The notes: generated by a model from the sequence alone, not told the origin. Shown: positions 1-9,232, counted from the first letter of the stretch. The stretch is DNA of 64,000 nt from CAYMZZ01 sp044463125 (GCA_044463125.1 JBIQMS010000002.1:124001-188000); one strand, 5' to 3'. Program-made: numbers and translations.

Positions 1-318
1 GTGTTATTTCCTTATGTTAGGCAGATTGCTCATGCTTACGCCGATAATGAACCCTATGCCGGCCTGCTGGTACGCACCTTGCGCAAGCCGGTAGAAGATA
101 TGATGAAACAGGAGCATGATCATATCATGGAAGCCCTGGTTCGCATGCGCCAGTTGTCGGCCAACTATACCCCGCCCGAATCAGCCTGCGTGAGCCACCG
201 CCTCAATTTCTCCCTGCTCCGCGAGCTCGACAATGACCTGGCCCAGCATTTTTACCTCGAAAACAAAATCCTGTTTCCCAGAGCGATAGCGATGGAGAAG
301 GAACTGCTGAAGGGATGA
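1..318 (+). CDS. Iron-sulfur cluster repair di-iron protein (RIC/YtfE-like), C-terminal part
   Basis: This is the 3' end of a gene that begins before the window; the frame is open to base 1, so the apparent GTG at base 1 is probably an internal codon. The visible 105 residues match the end of the RIC (YtfE/ScdA/DnrN) hemerythrin-like domain: E38-H39-D40-H41, then H83 and E87 in a HFYLENKILFPRA block typical of di-iron ligands. Members of this family repair iron-sulfur clusters damaged by nitric oxide or oxidative stress in the cytoplasm. Its place beside an oxygen-sensor-like kinase and a cbb3 oxidase fits a low-oxygen/NO programme. The N-terminal ScdA domain, if any, cannot be seen. Confidence 0.8.
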   Translation: MLFPYVRQIAHAYADNEPYAGLLVRTLRKPVEDMMKQEHDHIMEALVRMRQLSANYTPPESACVSHRLNFSLLRELDNDLAQHFYLENKILFPRAIAMEKELLKG

Positions 319-495
319 TTTGTTTAAGGTTTAGAGTTTAAAGTTTAAACTTGTACGTTGAAAGTAGTATGTGGGAATTAGTTTAATAGGCTCACAACTT
401 TAAACTTTAAACCTTAAACTCTAAACCCCAAACAAATCCCCCAATCCCCAAATTCACAAATCAACATTTCCTATCTTTCCTCAAATTTCCATTCC
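319..495. repeat. Inverted TTTAAAG/AAACTTT heptad repeats
   Basis: Degenerate TTTAAGG/TTTAGAG/TTTAAAG units at 322-350 face their complements at 400-428 around a centre of about 50 nt, so a transcript could fold into a long hairpin. The remainder up to the kinase start shows TATCTTTC at 472-479, one mismatch from the Bacteroidota -7 element TAnnTTTG. Confidence 0.6.
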
Positions 496-2055
496 ATGCC
501 CAAATTCGACAGCCGATGGGCTTTGTTTCTGGCTATCCTGATTTTTGTACTCGCGGTTTCCTTTAGTTACGCATTTGCCAATTATCAATTGGCGGTAAGC
601 GGGCTTTTGATTGTGGTGGTACTTACAGTCTTCATCCCGGGCTGGTGGAGTACGCTGATTGCGGGAGTGGCCAGTATGATCGCGATGACGGTTCTGGTGA
701 TTTATTATCGCGACAACCAGGATATTTTTCGGTCTCTAGTGAGTCAGTTATATTCCCTGCTGGTTATCATATTTGCTGTAGGCATTGTTTTCTATCTCAA
801 AAAGCTGCAGCAATCGCTGGAGCATGGCAAAACGCATATGACCTCGCTTTTCGCCAATGCCACCGAAGGCATCCTGCTCACCAACCGGCAGGGCGAGATT
901 GTATTGGCCAACCCGTCGGCGGAGCGGATGTTTGGCTATACAGAAAAAGAACTGATTGGTCATCGGATCGAAATGCTGATACCCAAACGCTTTCATGGGG
1001 GGCACGAAAAAATGCGGGATGGCTTTTACAAACATCCCCAGAACCGCACCATGGGATCCGGCCGCGACCTTTTTGCCCGCCGCAAGGATGATTCGGAGTT
1101 TCCGGTGGAAGTGAGCCTGAGCCATTATAAACAGAAGAACGAATCCTTTGTCATCGCGTTCATTGTAGACATTACCACCCGTAAGGAAATTGAAGCCAAC
1201 CTGGTGAGGCAAAAGCAGGAATTGGAAAAAATCAGCAATGATATCCGCAAACTGAACGCGGAGCTGGAGAATAAAGTGGAGGAAAGAACACAAATATTAA
1301 AAGAAGCCCTCCAGAGACTGGAAGAATCGCAACAGGAGTTGAGTGAATCGCTCGACAAGGAAAGGCAGCTCAATGAAATCAAGTCGCGGTTTGTATCCAT
1401 GGCTTCGCATGAGTTTCGTACGCCACTCAGCACCATCCTTTCTTCGGCCACCCTGGTTTCGAAATATACGCAAACCGAAGAGCAGCTAAAACGCGACAAG
1501 CATATCAACCGGATTCGCGATTCGGTAAACCATATGAATGAACTGCTCGAAGATTTTTTATCGTTGGGCAAACTGGAAGAAGGGAAAGTGAGTATTACCA
1601 TTACGCCTTTCCGCATCAAAGATTTTGCGGAAGATGTGCTGGATGAAATGAAGGCGCACCTGAAACCCGAGCAGCAACTGAATCTGATATGTGCAGACGA
1701 GAGCCACTTCGGTACCGACAAACGCATGCTGAAAAATATTGTGGTCAACCTGCTGAGCAATGCCATCAAATTCTCCGACCCGGGCAAAAGCATTGAATGG
1801 AAAGTACAGCTGGAAAATAAAATGTTGAAGATTGAAGTGCAGGATCAGGGTCTGGGTATTCCGGAAGAAGACCAGCCCCATCTGTTCGCCACCTTTTTCC
1901 GCGGCAAGAACGTGACCAATATCCAGGGAACAGGACTGGGCCTGCCCATTATCAAGCGCTATGTGGAATTGCTGAAAGGCGAGATTCGTTTCAGCAGCCA
2001 ATTGGGCAAAGGCAGCCGCTTTGAAGTGAGATTGCCGGATCTGATGAAGAGTTGA
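496..2055 (+). CDS. PAS-domain sensor histidine kinase, FixL-like
   Basis: A 519-residue membrane kinase. Residues 8-100 hold several hydrophobic segments. A PAS domain follows (about 113-230), then a coiled coil (about 230-295), the phosphoacceptor box SHEFRTP with His305, and an HATPase domain with N box NIVVNLLSNAIKFSD, G1 DQGLGIP and G2 GTGLGLPI. In the PAS domain His170 and Arg190 are exactly 20 residues apart, the spacing of the heme ligand His200 and distal Arg220 of Bradyrhizobium FixL, so heme-based oxygen sensing is possible. Many non-heme PAS domains share this block, so that is inference. There is no receiver domain; the likely partner is unknown, with the receiver-Crp hybrid at 12183 a candidate. 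The stop codon abuts a TTTAAAG repeat. Confidence 0.88.
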   Translation: MPKFDSRWALFLAILIFVLAVSFSYAFANYQLAVSGLLIVVVLTVFIPGWWSTLIAGVASMIAMTVLVIYYRDNQDIFRSLVSQLYSLLVIIFAVGIVFYLKKLQQSLEHGKTHMTSLFANATEGILLTNRQGEIVLANPSAERMFGYTEKELIGHRIEMLIPKRFHGGHEKMRDGFYKHPQNRTMGSGRDLFARRKDDSEFPVEVSLSHYKQKNESFVIAFIVDITTRKEIEANLVRQKQELEKISNDIRKLNAELENKVEERTQILKEALQRLEESQQELSESLDKERQLNEIKSRFVSMASHEFRTPLSTILSSATLVSKYTQTEEQLKRDKHINRIRDSVNHMNELLEDFLSLGKLEEGKVSITITPFRIKDFAEDVLDEMKAHLKPEQQLNLICADESHFGTDKRMLKNIVVNLLSNAIKFSDPGKSIEWKVQLENKMLKIEVQDQGLGIPEEDQPHLFATFFRGKNVTNIQGTGLGLPIIKRYVELLKGEIRFSSQLGKGSRFEVRLPDLMKS

Positions 2056-2170
2056 GAGTTTAAAGTTTAGAGTTTAAAGTTTGAAGGTTAGAGTTTAAGG
2101 TGATAATACAAGTCTTTGGTTGGCGACTGTCGAATGGCCTTCGCCTTTTTTTTGTGGATTCGGGTGCAGT

Positions 2171-2314
2171 AAAATTTTAACGCAACGAACGCCACGAAGT
2201 CGCAACGAACGCCACGATATTATCAGAGATCTGAACTGTTCCGCTTTCACAAACAAATCATTGTAACAGGATTTCGTTGCGAACTCTGCGACTTCGTGGC
2301 GCTTGTTGCGGTAA
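2171..2314. repeat. GCAACGA-type dyad element, copy a
   Basis: The left arm (about 2175-2215), built of AACGCAACGAACGCCACGAA-like units, is mirrored by a complementary right arm (2272-2314) around a centre of about 55 nt. Two further copies lie at 13315-13458 and 40578-40747. I found no credible gene between 2056 and 2481. Confidence 0.7.
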
Positions 2315-2481
2315 CAGGTACAGCATTGGTAACCTGCTACCCATAGATAATCACTCAAGCGGACTGACTCATTAGCCTGCGGCGAGACACGCGCCCACGC
2401 CCTCGCCTCACGCCTGACGGCTCACGCCTCACGATGTTTCAACCATTCTCCTGCTCCAATGGTTATATCCTTAAAGTCCTT

Positions 2482-2700
2482 ATGGATCCGAGAGCGAAAA
2501 TTCCGGTTATTGTCAGCACAGCTTTGCTGACAGTTTATGTGCTGCTGATAGCATTTGATGCGCCCATGCCATTGGTTACCAGCATTTTCACCCTTTCCCC
2601 CTTTGCAATAGTATGGACGGTTTATGCCGTAATTCGCCATGATCGTTACAAAGGAAGAGAATTGCGGAAAGGGGAGGAGTGGGGGTATGAGGAATCGTGA
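2482..2700 (+). CDS. Small membrane protein of unknown function
   Basis: A 72-residue protein with two hydrophobic segments (about 8-26 and 30-50) and a charged tail (HDRYKGRELRKGEEWG). I start it at MDPRAK; an in-frame ATG 16 codons upstream adds only a non-hydrophobic leader. I do not recognise the family. It sits between the kinase and the cbb3 accessory genes, so a role in that membrane system is possible but not shown. Its stop codon TGA lies inside a run of GTGAATC/GTGAGGC repeats that follow the gene. Confidence 0.55.
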   Translation: MDPRAKIPVIVSTALLTVYVLLIAFDAPMPLVTSIFTLSPFAIVWTVYAVIRHDRYKGRELRKGEEWGYEES

Positions 2701-3060
2701 GGGGTGAGGCGTGAATCGTGAGGCGTGAATCGTGAGTTCAGCTCACTATTTCCAGGAAAGTGAAGTTGAAATTATCTGCGTAAATCTGCGCGATAATCTG
2801 TGCAGATCTGCGGGAAATCTCTCATGAACTCTGGAGCTGCTTTAAGCGCCGAATAGTCCCCGCAGATTTTCGCAGATTTGTTGCGCAGATGAACGCTGAT
2901 AAATTGTGAAAGTGTTGAATCGTAGAAAAAATTGTCAATTTATGTTAGACGCGACAGGGGAAGGCAAAATATTCGCTAATCTCCCGCCTCACGCCTCACG
3001 CCTCACGCCTCACGCCTCACGTCTCACGCCTCACGATTCACGCCTCACGTCTCACGTTCA
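2701..3060. repeat. Nested repeat: TCACGnn heptad arms around ATCTGCG dyad copy 1
   Basis: GTGAGGC/GTGAATC heptads at 2695-2736 face TCACGCC/TCACGTC/TCACGAT heptads at 2984-3059. Between them lies an ATCTGCG dyad: left arm 2774-2815, centre, right arm 2858-2905. An A/T-rich tail containing GTCAATTT follows (2906-2958). The tail recurs in other copies, which gives the element a direction. No convincing gene is present. Confidence 0.75.
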
Positions 3061-3774
3061 CTATTTGCAGCTCATAATCACTTCCCCACCCATCCTGCCC
3101 AGTTCGGGGCTCAGATAGGGAATGCCCAGGTTGAGGCCGCGGAGCAGGAGTAATACGCCGGAGAGGGCAATGAATGCCGGTGTTAGTTGTCGTAAACGAT
3201 ACCTTATTTTTGAAGAGATCATTTGTCCGCTGAGGCTTAAGCCCAGCATGGCAGGCCAGGTGCCAAGGCCAAACAGGGCCATGAACCCGATGCTGTAATC
3301 AACATCGCTGGCGGTTACGGCTGTTGCAAGGGCGGCATATACCATACCGCAGGGCAGTAATCCATTGGCCATGCCGAGCAGGAGAAAACTACCCGCATGA
3401 CGCTGACCCGCCCAAAGCCGGTTCATCCACCCCTGCAATAGAAGATAAAAGCGGCTCAGCCATCCCGGTTGCAAGGAACGGCGGTAGCCATAATAGAGAA
3501 TTAACATGGCGAGTACGATCGCACCCATGATCACGGAAAAATATTGCTGAAAGCCCGCCAGGTAAATGCCCCGACCTGCGGCGCCGGCAAGCATGCCCAG
3601 ACTGCCGTAGGTAATCACACGCCCCAGTTGATAAGTGACCAGCGAAAGAATGCGCAAGTATTTGGGAAGATGCTGCACAGGGAGCGACAATGCCAACGGC
3701 CCACACATACCCACGCAGTGCAGGCTACTCAGCAGCCCAAGGCCCATAGCGCTTATCCACCAGGCAGCACTCAT
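3061..3774 (-). CDS. Sulfite exporter TauE/SafE-family (UreH-like) membrane protein
   Basis: A 237-residue polytopic inner-membrane protein. The N-terminal HCVGMCGPLAL motif and the central LLPCGMVYAALATA motif are hallmarks of the UreH/SafE transmembrane family, distantly related to DsbD/CcdA. Genes of this family commonly end cbb3 assembly clusters in Bacteroidota; a role in metal or heme-thiol handling for the oxidase is inferred from position only. Its ATG overlaps the stop of the FixH gene by 4 bp, which suggests translational coupling at the end of the cco operon. Confidence 0.82.
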   Translation of the reverse strand: MSAAWWISAMGLGLLSSLHCVGMCGPLALSLPVQHLPKYLRILSLVTYQLGRVITYGSLGMLAGAAGRGIYLAGFQQYFSVIMGAIVLAMLILYYGYRRSLQPGWLSRFYLLLQGWMNRLWAGQRHAGSFLLLGMANGLLPCGMVYAALATAVTASDVDYSIGFMALFGLGTWPAMLGLSLSGQMISSKIRYRLRQLTPAFIALSGVLLLLRGLNLGIPYLSPELGRMGGEVIMSCK

Positions 3775-4211
3775 TGTGCAAATTCAAAAGGTATTTCAGA
3801 ATAATAACTTTGCTTGCCGGCAGTCCATTCCATTTTTACCAGGTACTTACCGGGGCGAATACTACCCGCTTCAAAACGTTGCCCGGCTTCCGCATCCAGC
3901 GACAGTGCGAATTGACGGTCGTTGGCCGATTCGTAGGGACAGTAAAACCAAACCCTGCCGCTATCGGCTTTGCCCTGCATTTCGGAAGGGAACTGCAGCA
4001 CGACGGTTCCGTTCTCTTCGCTGATGCGAACCGGCGCGCTTAGCTCGCTGGCTCTTTGCTTGCCATCAATCACTTCCTGGTACTTCAGCTCGCTACGGTA
4101 ATATTCTTTTTCTACCAGTTGAAAATCGGTACCCATGCTGCGGTAAACCAGGTAGCCCATGCCGCCAATGAATACGATGAATGTCAGTAGTAATTTATTT
4201 CCCCAGTTCAT
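3771..4211 (-). CDS. ccoH: FixH-family cbb3 oxidase assembly protein
   Basis: A 146-residue protein with one N-terminal membrane anchor (about residues 7-25) followed by YRSMGTDFQLVEKEYYRSELKYQ, a pattern seen in Bacteroidota FixH/CcoH proteins, and then an extracytoplasmic beta-rich domain. FixH/CcoH assists cbb3 oxidase maturation or stability. It follows ccoG by 5 bp and overlaps the next gene by 4 bp, as expected in a tight operon. The family call relies on this N-terminal motif and on gene order. Confidence 0.85.
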   Translation of the reverse strand: MNWGNKLLLTFIVFIGGMGYLVYRSMGTDFQLVEKEYYRSELKYQEVIDGKQRASELSAPVRISEENGTVVLQFPSEMQGKADSGRVWFYCPYESANDRQFALSLDAEAGQRFEAGSIRPGKYLVKMEWTAGKQSYYSEIPFEFAQ

Positions 4212-4216
4212 AGTTG

Positions 4217-5659
4217 TTATGGTTGTTTTCGTTTGAATGGTCCCATGAAATTGGTGGACAGGGTTGTCAGTTTTTTTCCTTCTGCGTAGAGGCCTACTTT
4301 CAGGTTGGTCTTACGGTCGCGGAGAAAATCATTGGGTAATACTATAAAGAATGATCCTTTTCCCTGACCCTCGGCCTTCACTTCAATAGGCCGCCCTTCC
4401 GCTTCAATGATATGGCCGGGAGCGTCTTCCAGCTTCAATATAAGGGTGAGTGGTTGGGTGGTTTTGTTGATGATTTTGATATTGTACAGGTTCGAAATGC
4501 TATCGGTGCCTCGCTCCTGGTAAGTGATACCTGCCGCGCGGATGATGGTACCATCCACATCTTTTCGCGAAATCAGCATGAAGGATAATAGTCCTGTGAG
4601 CAGTATGAGTATCAGGGTATAGAATTTCATGCGTCCGGTATAACGGAGCTTTTTCCCTTCGGCAATACCATTTTCCGAGGCATAGCGGATAAGGCCCCTG
4701 GGTCGGCCCACTGCTTCCATCATGTGATCGCAGGCGTCAATACAGGCCGTACATCCCACACATTCCATTTGGGTACCATTGCGGATATCGATTCCCGTAG
4801 GGCAGACTTTCACACACTGGAAGCAATCGATACAATCGCCCAAAGGATTTACCAGTTCGGCTTTCTTCTTATACTTGCCTCTTGGTTCGCCTCGCTTGTA
4901 GTCGTAGGCAACAACCATGGAGTTGCGATCGAGCAGCACGCTCTGCAAGCGGCCGTAAGGACACACCACTGTGCAGGCCTGTTCCCGGAAATATGCGTAA
5001 ACGCCGTAAAACACACCCGAAAAGGCGATGATAGCAATAAAACCGCCCAGGTGCTCGCTCACCGGCTCGGAAATAATGGTCTGCAATTGCTTCATGCCAA
5101 TGATATAGGAAAGAAAGAAATTGGCGATGATAAAGGCGAGCAGAAAAAACAGAAAATGCTTCAGCGTTTTCTTAAAGATTTTCTTCCCGGTCCAGGGTGA
5201 GTTGTTCAAGAGCTTTTGCGCGGGGGCATCTCCTTCAATCAGGTATTCCAGCTTGCGGAACAGCATTTCCATAAAAATGGTTTGCGGACAAACCCATCCG
5301 CAAAATAAGCGCCCAAAAGCTGCGGTAAAGAGAACGATGAACACGATAAACGCGATCATCATCAAACCAAAAATGAAAAAATCCTGTGGCCAGAATACCT
5401 GTCCGAAGATGATAAACTTGGCTTGCGGAATATTGAACAGGAACAAAGGCCTGCCCTTCACCGTAATGAAGGGCAGGGTAAAGAAAAGGATAAAGAATCC
5501 CCAGCTCACCCATGTACGGACGGAATAAAACTTTCCTTTGGGTTTCAGCGCATAAATCCATTTGCGTTTCCCCTTCGCATCAACGGTGGCAATACGGTCG
5601 CGGAACGATTCGGTGGCTGCGTTTTCCGGGTTGCTTGTATTGGTTTTTTCTTCATCCAT
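4217..5659 (-). CDS. ccoG: Cytochrome c oxidase accessory protein CcoG (FixG, RdxA)
   Basis: A 480-residue membrane ferredoxin-like protein. It shows several transmembrane segments, the CGWVCPQ motif, and two 4Fe-4S cluster motifs (CIDCFQCVKVCP and CVGCTACIDACD). The C-terminal immunoglobulin-like domain is the usual FixG C-domain. CcoG acts as a cupric reductase in cbb3 biogenesis, supplying Cu(I) for the CcoN binuclear centre. It lies 20 bp after ccoP and 5 bp before the FixH gene. Confidence 0.95.
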   Translation of the reverse strand: MDEEKTNTSNPENAATESFRDRIATVDAKGKRKWIYALKPKGKFYSVRTWVSWGFFILFFTLPFITVKGRPLFLFNIPQAKFIIFGQVFWPQDFFIFGLMMIAFIVFIVLFTAAFGRLFCGWVCPQTIFMEMLFRKLEYLIEGDAPAQKLLNNSPWTGKKIFKKTLKHFLFFLLAFIIANFFLSYIIGMKQLQTIISEPVSEHLGGFIAIIAFSGVFYGVYAYFREQACTVVCPYGRLQSVLLDRNSMVVAYDYKRGEPRGKYKKKAELVNPLGDCIDCFQCVKVCPTGIDIRNGTQMECVGCTACIDACDHMMEAVGRPRGLIRYASENGIAEGKKLRYTGRMKFYTLILILLTGLLSFMLISRKDVDGTIIRAAGITYQERGTDSISNLYNIKIINKTTQPLTLILKLEDAPGHIIEAEGRPIEVKAEGQGKGSFFIVLPNDFLRDRKTNLKVGLYAEGKKLTTLSTNFMGPFKRKQP

Positions 5660-5679
5660 ATTTCAATCGGTCATTTGTA

Positions 5680-6885
5680 TTATTCAATGCCTGCCACAGA
5701 AGCCGAAGCCGCTTGCGTGCTGTCGGGCGTAGCAACATTTTCTTCTTCTTTATAAATTACACCCTGGGGTTCGCGGCCATTGGGCGGATTGGTACCCACC
5801 AGCGATTTCACATAACTGGTAACCTGTGCCAGTTCTTTGGGTGAATACACCGATTGCCAGGCGGCCATCCCCTTACCATCCACACCATACTTGATGGTAC
5901 GGAATATGCTTTTGATATCACCGCCATGCAGCCAGTAGTCATCAGTAAGATTGGGGCCCACCCCTCCTTCGCCTTTGGCATTGTGACAGGCTACACAGGA
6001 TGTTGTGTAGATTTTGGCTCCCGCTGCCAGGTCATCGGCACCGGAGAGATAGGTAACCGTATTCTCGTTCACCGCTTCTCCTTTTTTCTTCAGGTATTCC
6101 TGCACTTCCACCTCAGCACGCGCCACACTGATCTGGTATTCTTCTTCGCTCAGGGGAGCCGATTCCGATACATGATAGCGCCAGAGATAAATGACAGAAA
6201 AGATGATGGTCGCATAGAAACCCCAGAGCCACCAGGGCGGCAGGCGATTGTCGAGTTCGCGTATGCCATCATATTCATGATCCATCTCTATATCTTTTTC
6301 CTGCTCTACGGGTTTGAAACGGTTCAGCTTATTCCACCAGTTCGCTGCCAGCTTGCGCGGCCTGGCTGCTTTTTCGGCAACAGGCACAATGCCGGCCACT
6401 TCGCTTTCCTTTTCACGCGCAGCACGAATCAGGAATCGAATATTGACCAGCAGAATCAGGATGATGGCCAACTCCAGGAAAATGACCGAAGCCATTACAT
6501 AAAAAGTGCTGGGTTGAAGGCCTCCAATGCTTTTCACTGTTTGTGTGGCTGCGTCGGCAGCCGGAGCGTCCTGCGCGAAACAAAGGCTTGTTGTACACAG
6601 CAATAGCAGGGTGGTGAGCGGCTTTACGATAGCTGCTTGTTTTTTCTTACTCAGCTTCAGTTTCCAGTCGGCAGCGCCCACCAGTATGCCGGCCAGTACC
6701 GCGATTATGATCAGCAGCACACCCATAAGAAATAGCAGGGTCAGTGCCAGTGGATTGGAAAACAGGGAGGGTTCGGGCTTGTCAGCTGCCAGGGCTGGTA
6801 TGCTCGTGAGCATGGCCAGGCTGGTAAACAGCAGCAGTTTTTTTGACAGCATGAAACCTGAACGGCGGAAAGATTTCGCTAACAT
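5680..6885 (-). CDS. ccoP: cbb3 cytochrome oxidase subunit III, monoheme CcoP
   Basis: A 401-residue protein from the ATG at 6885 (a second ATG at 6852 would place the signal peptide right at the start). A signal-like segment (about 13-33) and hydrophobic stretches near 48-70, 88-104 and 128-150 precede the FixP_N domain (YDGIRELDNRLPPWW, then a membrane anchor). One cytochrome c domain follows, with CVACH at 297-301 and Met340 as probable axial ligand. Proteobacterial CcoP has two heme sites; only one is visible here. The reading frame runs open upstream to 7092, but that extension overlaps ccoQ and is not credible. It passes electrons from soluble donors to the oxidase. Confidence 0.93.
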   Translation of the reverse strand: MLAKSFRRSGFMLSKKLLLFTSLAMLTSIPALAADKPEPSLFSNPLALTLLFLMGVLLIIIAVLAGILVGAADWKLKLSKKKQAAIVKPLTTLLLLCTTSLCFAQDAPAADAATQTVKSIGGLQPSTFYVMASVIFLELAIILILLVNIRFLIRAAREKESEVAGIVPVAEKAARPRKLAANWWNKLNRFKPVEQEKDIEMDHEYDGIRELDNRLPPWWLWGFYATIIFSVIYLWRYHVSESAPLSEEEYQISVARAEVEVQEYLKKKGEAVNENTVTYLSGADDLAAGAKIYTTSCVACHNAKGEGGVGPNLTDDYWLHGGDIKSIFRTIKYGVDGKGMAAWQSVYSPKELAQVTSYVKSLVGTNPPNGREPQGVIYKEEENVATPDSTQAASASVAGIE

Positions 6886-6896
6886 GGTTTTGCAGT

Positions 6897-7067
6897 TTAA
6901 TTTTCTTCGTTGTCGAGTGGAATACGGCTCATTTCGCGGATGGTCTTCTTGTCGGCCCGGAATACCCAGGTGAGCATCACCAGGAAAAAGATCGCGAATA
7001 TGAGAAAGGAGCAGAGCGCGTAGATATCCACGCCACTTATTTTTTCGAGGTAGTTGATGAATTTCAT
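6897..7067 (-). CDS. ccoQ: cbb3 oxidase subunit CcoQ-like small membrane protein
   Basis: A 56-residue reading frame beginning MKFINYLEKISGVDIY, with one transmembrane helix (about 16-37) and a charged tail (RADKKTIREMSRIPLDNEEN). Its length, single helix and place between ccoNO and ccoP match CcoQ/FixQ, which stabilises the cbb3 complex. It starts 8 bp after the ccoNO stop and ends 11 bp before the ccoP start. It lies in a different frame from the long upstream extension of ccoP. Confidence 0.9.
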   Translation of the reverse strand: MKFINYLEKISGVDIYALCSFLIFAIFFLVMLTWVFRADKKTIREMSRIPLDNEEN

Positions 7068-7075
7068 AATACTGT

Positions 7076-9211
7076 TTATTTATTCTCTGCAACCGGGTTT
7101 TCTTTGGGCGCCGATTTAATATCGGTTCCCAGTCTTTGCAGATAAGCGATCAACGCGATGATTTCGGCATCGGCATTGGTTTCTATTTTGCTCTTCTCCA
7201 GGTCGGCGGCAATTTCGTTGGCCTGTTTCATCAGGTCGCTATTTGCCTTCCGGTCGTAGCCATCGGGGTAGGGAACGCCCAGGGTTTGCATGGCACGTAT
7301 CTTGGCCGGAATGAGGCTGGTATCTATTTTCCGATCGAGCAGCCAGGGATAAGCAGGCATGATTGATCCGGGCGACATGCTCTGCGGATCGTACATATGG
7401 TTGAAATGCCAGGCATTGGTTTGCTTGCCTCCTTCGCGCGCGAGATCGGGTCCCGTGCGTTTGCTACCCCACTGAAAGGGGTGGTCGTACACAAACTCGC
7501 CGGCTTTGGAGTATTCACCATAACGTGCCACTTCATCGCGGAAGGGCCGCACCATTTGCGAGTGGCAGGTATAGCATCCCTCTTTAATGTAGAGGTCACG
7601 GCCTTCAAGCTCAAGCGGTGTATAGGGTTTCACACTGGCGATGGTGGGTATATTCGATTTAACCAAAAACGTTGGTATGATTTCGAGGATACCACCGATG
7701 GCCACCACAATCAGGCTCAGCACCAGCATGGTCAAAGGCTTGCGCTCGATTACACGGTGCCAGTATTCCTTTTTCTCTTTCACCGGCTTCAGCAGGGGCG
7801 CAGCTTCGGCGGCTTCGTTGGCAATGAATTTGCCCTGGCGAATGGTCTTGTAGATATTGTATACCATGATTAACGCACCGGCGAGATAGAGCGCCCCACC
7901 CACACTTCGTGTGATATACATGGGTACGATATTGGTCACCGTTTCCAGGAACTGAAACTTCAGTTGCCCTTCTTCGGTAAAAGATTTCCACATCAGGCTT
8001 TGGGTAAAGCCAGCCCAGTAAAGAGGTACCGCATAGAGGATGATACCCACCGTACCCAGCCAGAAATGGTTGGCCGCTAATTTCTTTGAATAAAGATTGG
8101 TTCCCCACATACGTGGCACCAGGAAATAAATCATGGCGAATGCCAGAAAGCCATTCCAACCCAGGCCACCAATATGCACGTGGGCGATGGTCCAGTCGCT
8201 AAAATGCGAGATGGCATTGATATTTTTCAAACTCAGCAGTGGGCCTTCAAAAGTGGCCATACCATAGCAGGTAATAGCTACCACCATAAACTTGAGCACG
8301 GGATCCTCACGCACTTTATCCCATGCACCGCGCAATGTAAACAGTCCATTCAGCATACCACCCCAGGAAGGGAAGATCAGCATCAGGCTGAATACGGTAC
8401 CCAGCGACTGCGCCCAATCGGGCAGTGATGTGTAGAGCAAGTGGTGGGGACCGGCCCAGATATAGATAAAGATCAACGCCCAGAAGTGGATGATGGATAG
8501 CCGGTAACTATAAATAGGACGGTTGGCGGCCTTGGGCAGGAAATAATACATTAAACCCAGGATGGGTGTGGTAAGGAAGAAGGCCACCGCATTATGGCCA
8601 TACCACCATTGCACCAGCGCATCCTGCACACCCGCATACCAGCTATAGCTTTTGAAAAGCGATACGGGCATTTCGAAAGAGTTCACGATATGCAGCATGG
8701 CCACGGTAATCCAGGTGGCTATATAAAACCAGATAGCAACATAGAGGTGGCGTTCGCGGCGCTTGATGATGGTACCCATCATGTTGATGCCAAAAACAAC
8801 CCATACCAGGGTAATGGCAATATCGATGGGCCATTCCAGTTCGGCATATTCCTTACCGGTAGTATAGCCCATGAGCAGCGTAACTGCCGCCGCCACGATG
8901 ATGGCCTGCCAGCCCCAGAAATGGATCCAGCTAAGCCTGTCGCTGAACATTCGGGTCTTACACAATCGCTGCAATGAGTAATAAACGCCGGTGAAGATGC
9001 TGTTGCCGACAAATGCGAAAATGATCGCATTGGTATGCAAAGGCCGCATACGGCCAAAAGTGGTGGCCGCCAGATTGAAACTGGCTTTGGGGTAATACAT
9101 CTGGATGGCCGCATAGAGCCCGGCCAGCATACCCACCACGGCAAAAGCTACCGTAGCATAGGCAAAAGCCTTCACAATCTTGTTGTCGTAATAAAACTTC
9201 TCTACTTGCAT
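7076..9211 (-). CDS. ccoNO: Fused cbb3 oxidase subunits I and II (CcoN-CcoO)
   Basis: A 711-residue fusion. The first roughly 480 residues are the CcoN heme-copper core: His59 (RPLHTN) and His344/His346 (TIAHVHIGG) are probable heme ligands, and His206 with His256-His257 (GPHHLLY) are probable CuB ligands. A linker and one membrane anchor (about 492-515) lead into a CcoO-type cytochrome c domain with CYTCH at 546-550. It reduces oxygen to water with proton pumping at low oxygen. Fused ccoNO is usual in Bacteroidota and separates this from proteobacterial cbb3 operons. Confidence 0.96.
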   Translation of the reverse strand: MQVEKFYYDNKIVKAFAYATVAFAVVGMLAGLYAAIQMYYPKASFNLAATTFGRMRPLHTNAIIFAFVGNSIFTGVYYSLQRLCKTRMFSDRLSWIHFWGWQAIIVAAAVTLLMGYTTGKEYAELEWPIDIAITLVWVVFGINMMGTIIKRRERHLYVAIWFYIATWITVAMLHIVNSFEMPVSLFKSYSWYAGVQDALVQWWYGHNAVAFFLTTPILGLMYYFLPKAANRPIYSYRLSIIHFWALIFIYIWAGPHHLLYTSLPDWAQSLGTVFSLMLIFPSWGGMLNGLFTLRGAWDKVREDPVLKFMVVAITCYGMATFEGPLLSLKNINAISHFSDWTIAHVHIGGLGWNGFLAFAMIYFLVPRMWGTNLYSKKLAANHFWLGTVGIILYAVPLYWAGFTQSLMWKSFTEEGQLKFQFLETVTNIVPMYITRSVGGALYLAGALIMVYNIYKTIRQGKFIANEAAEAAPLLKPVKEKKEYWHRVIERKPLTMLVLSLIVVAIGGILEIIPTFLVKSNIPTIASVKPYTPLELEGRDLYIKEGCYTCHSQMVRPFRDEVARYGEYSKAGEFVYDHPFQWGSKRTGPDLAREGGKQTNAWHFNHMYDPQSMSPGSIMPAYPWLLDRKIDTSLIPAKIRAMQTLGVPYPDGYDRKANSDLMKQANEIAADLEKSKIETNADAEIIALIAYLQRLGTDIKSAPKENPVAENK

Positions 9212-9232
9212 AAGCTTGCGCTGTTTATGGAT

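Noticed and set aside
2095..2358. 87-codon minus-strand frame after the kinase
   Set aside because: It lies across the GCAACGA dyad, with no conserved motif or start signal.
2906..3118. Open frame through TCACGCC repeats
   Set aside because: Its sequence is the heptad repeat translated (repeated SRLTPHA), so not a gene.
6886..7092. N-terminal extension of CcoP
   Set aside because: It overlaps ccoQ, is rich in basic and unlikely residues, and precedes a good signal-like segment.
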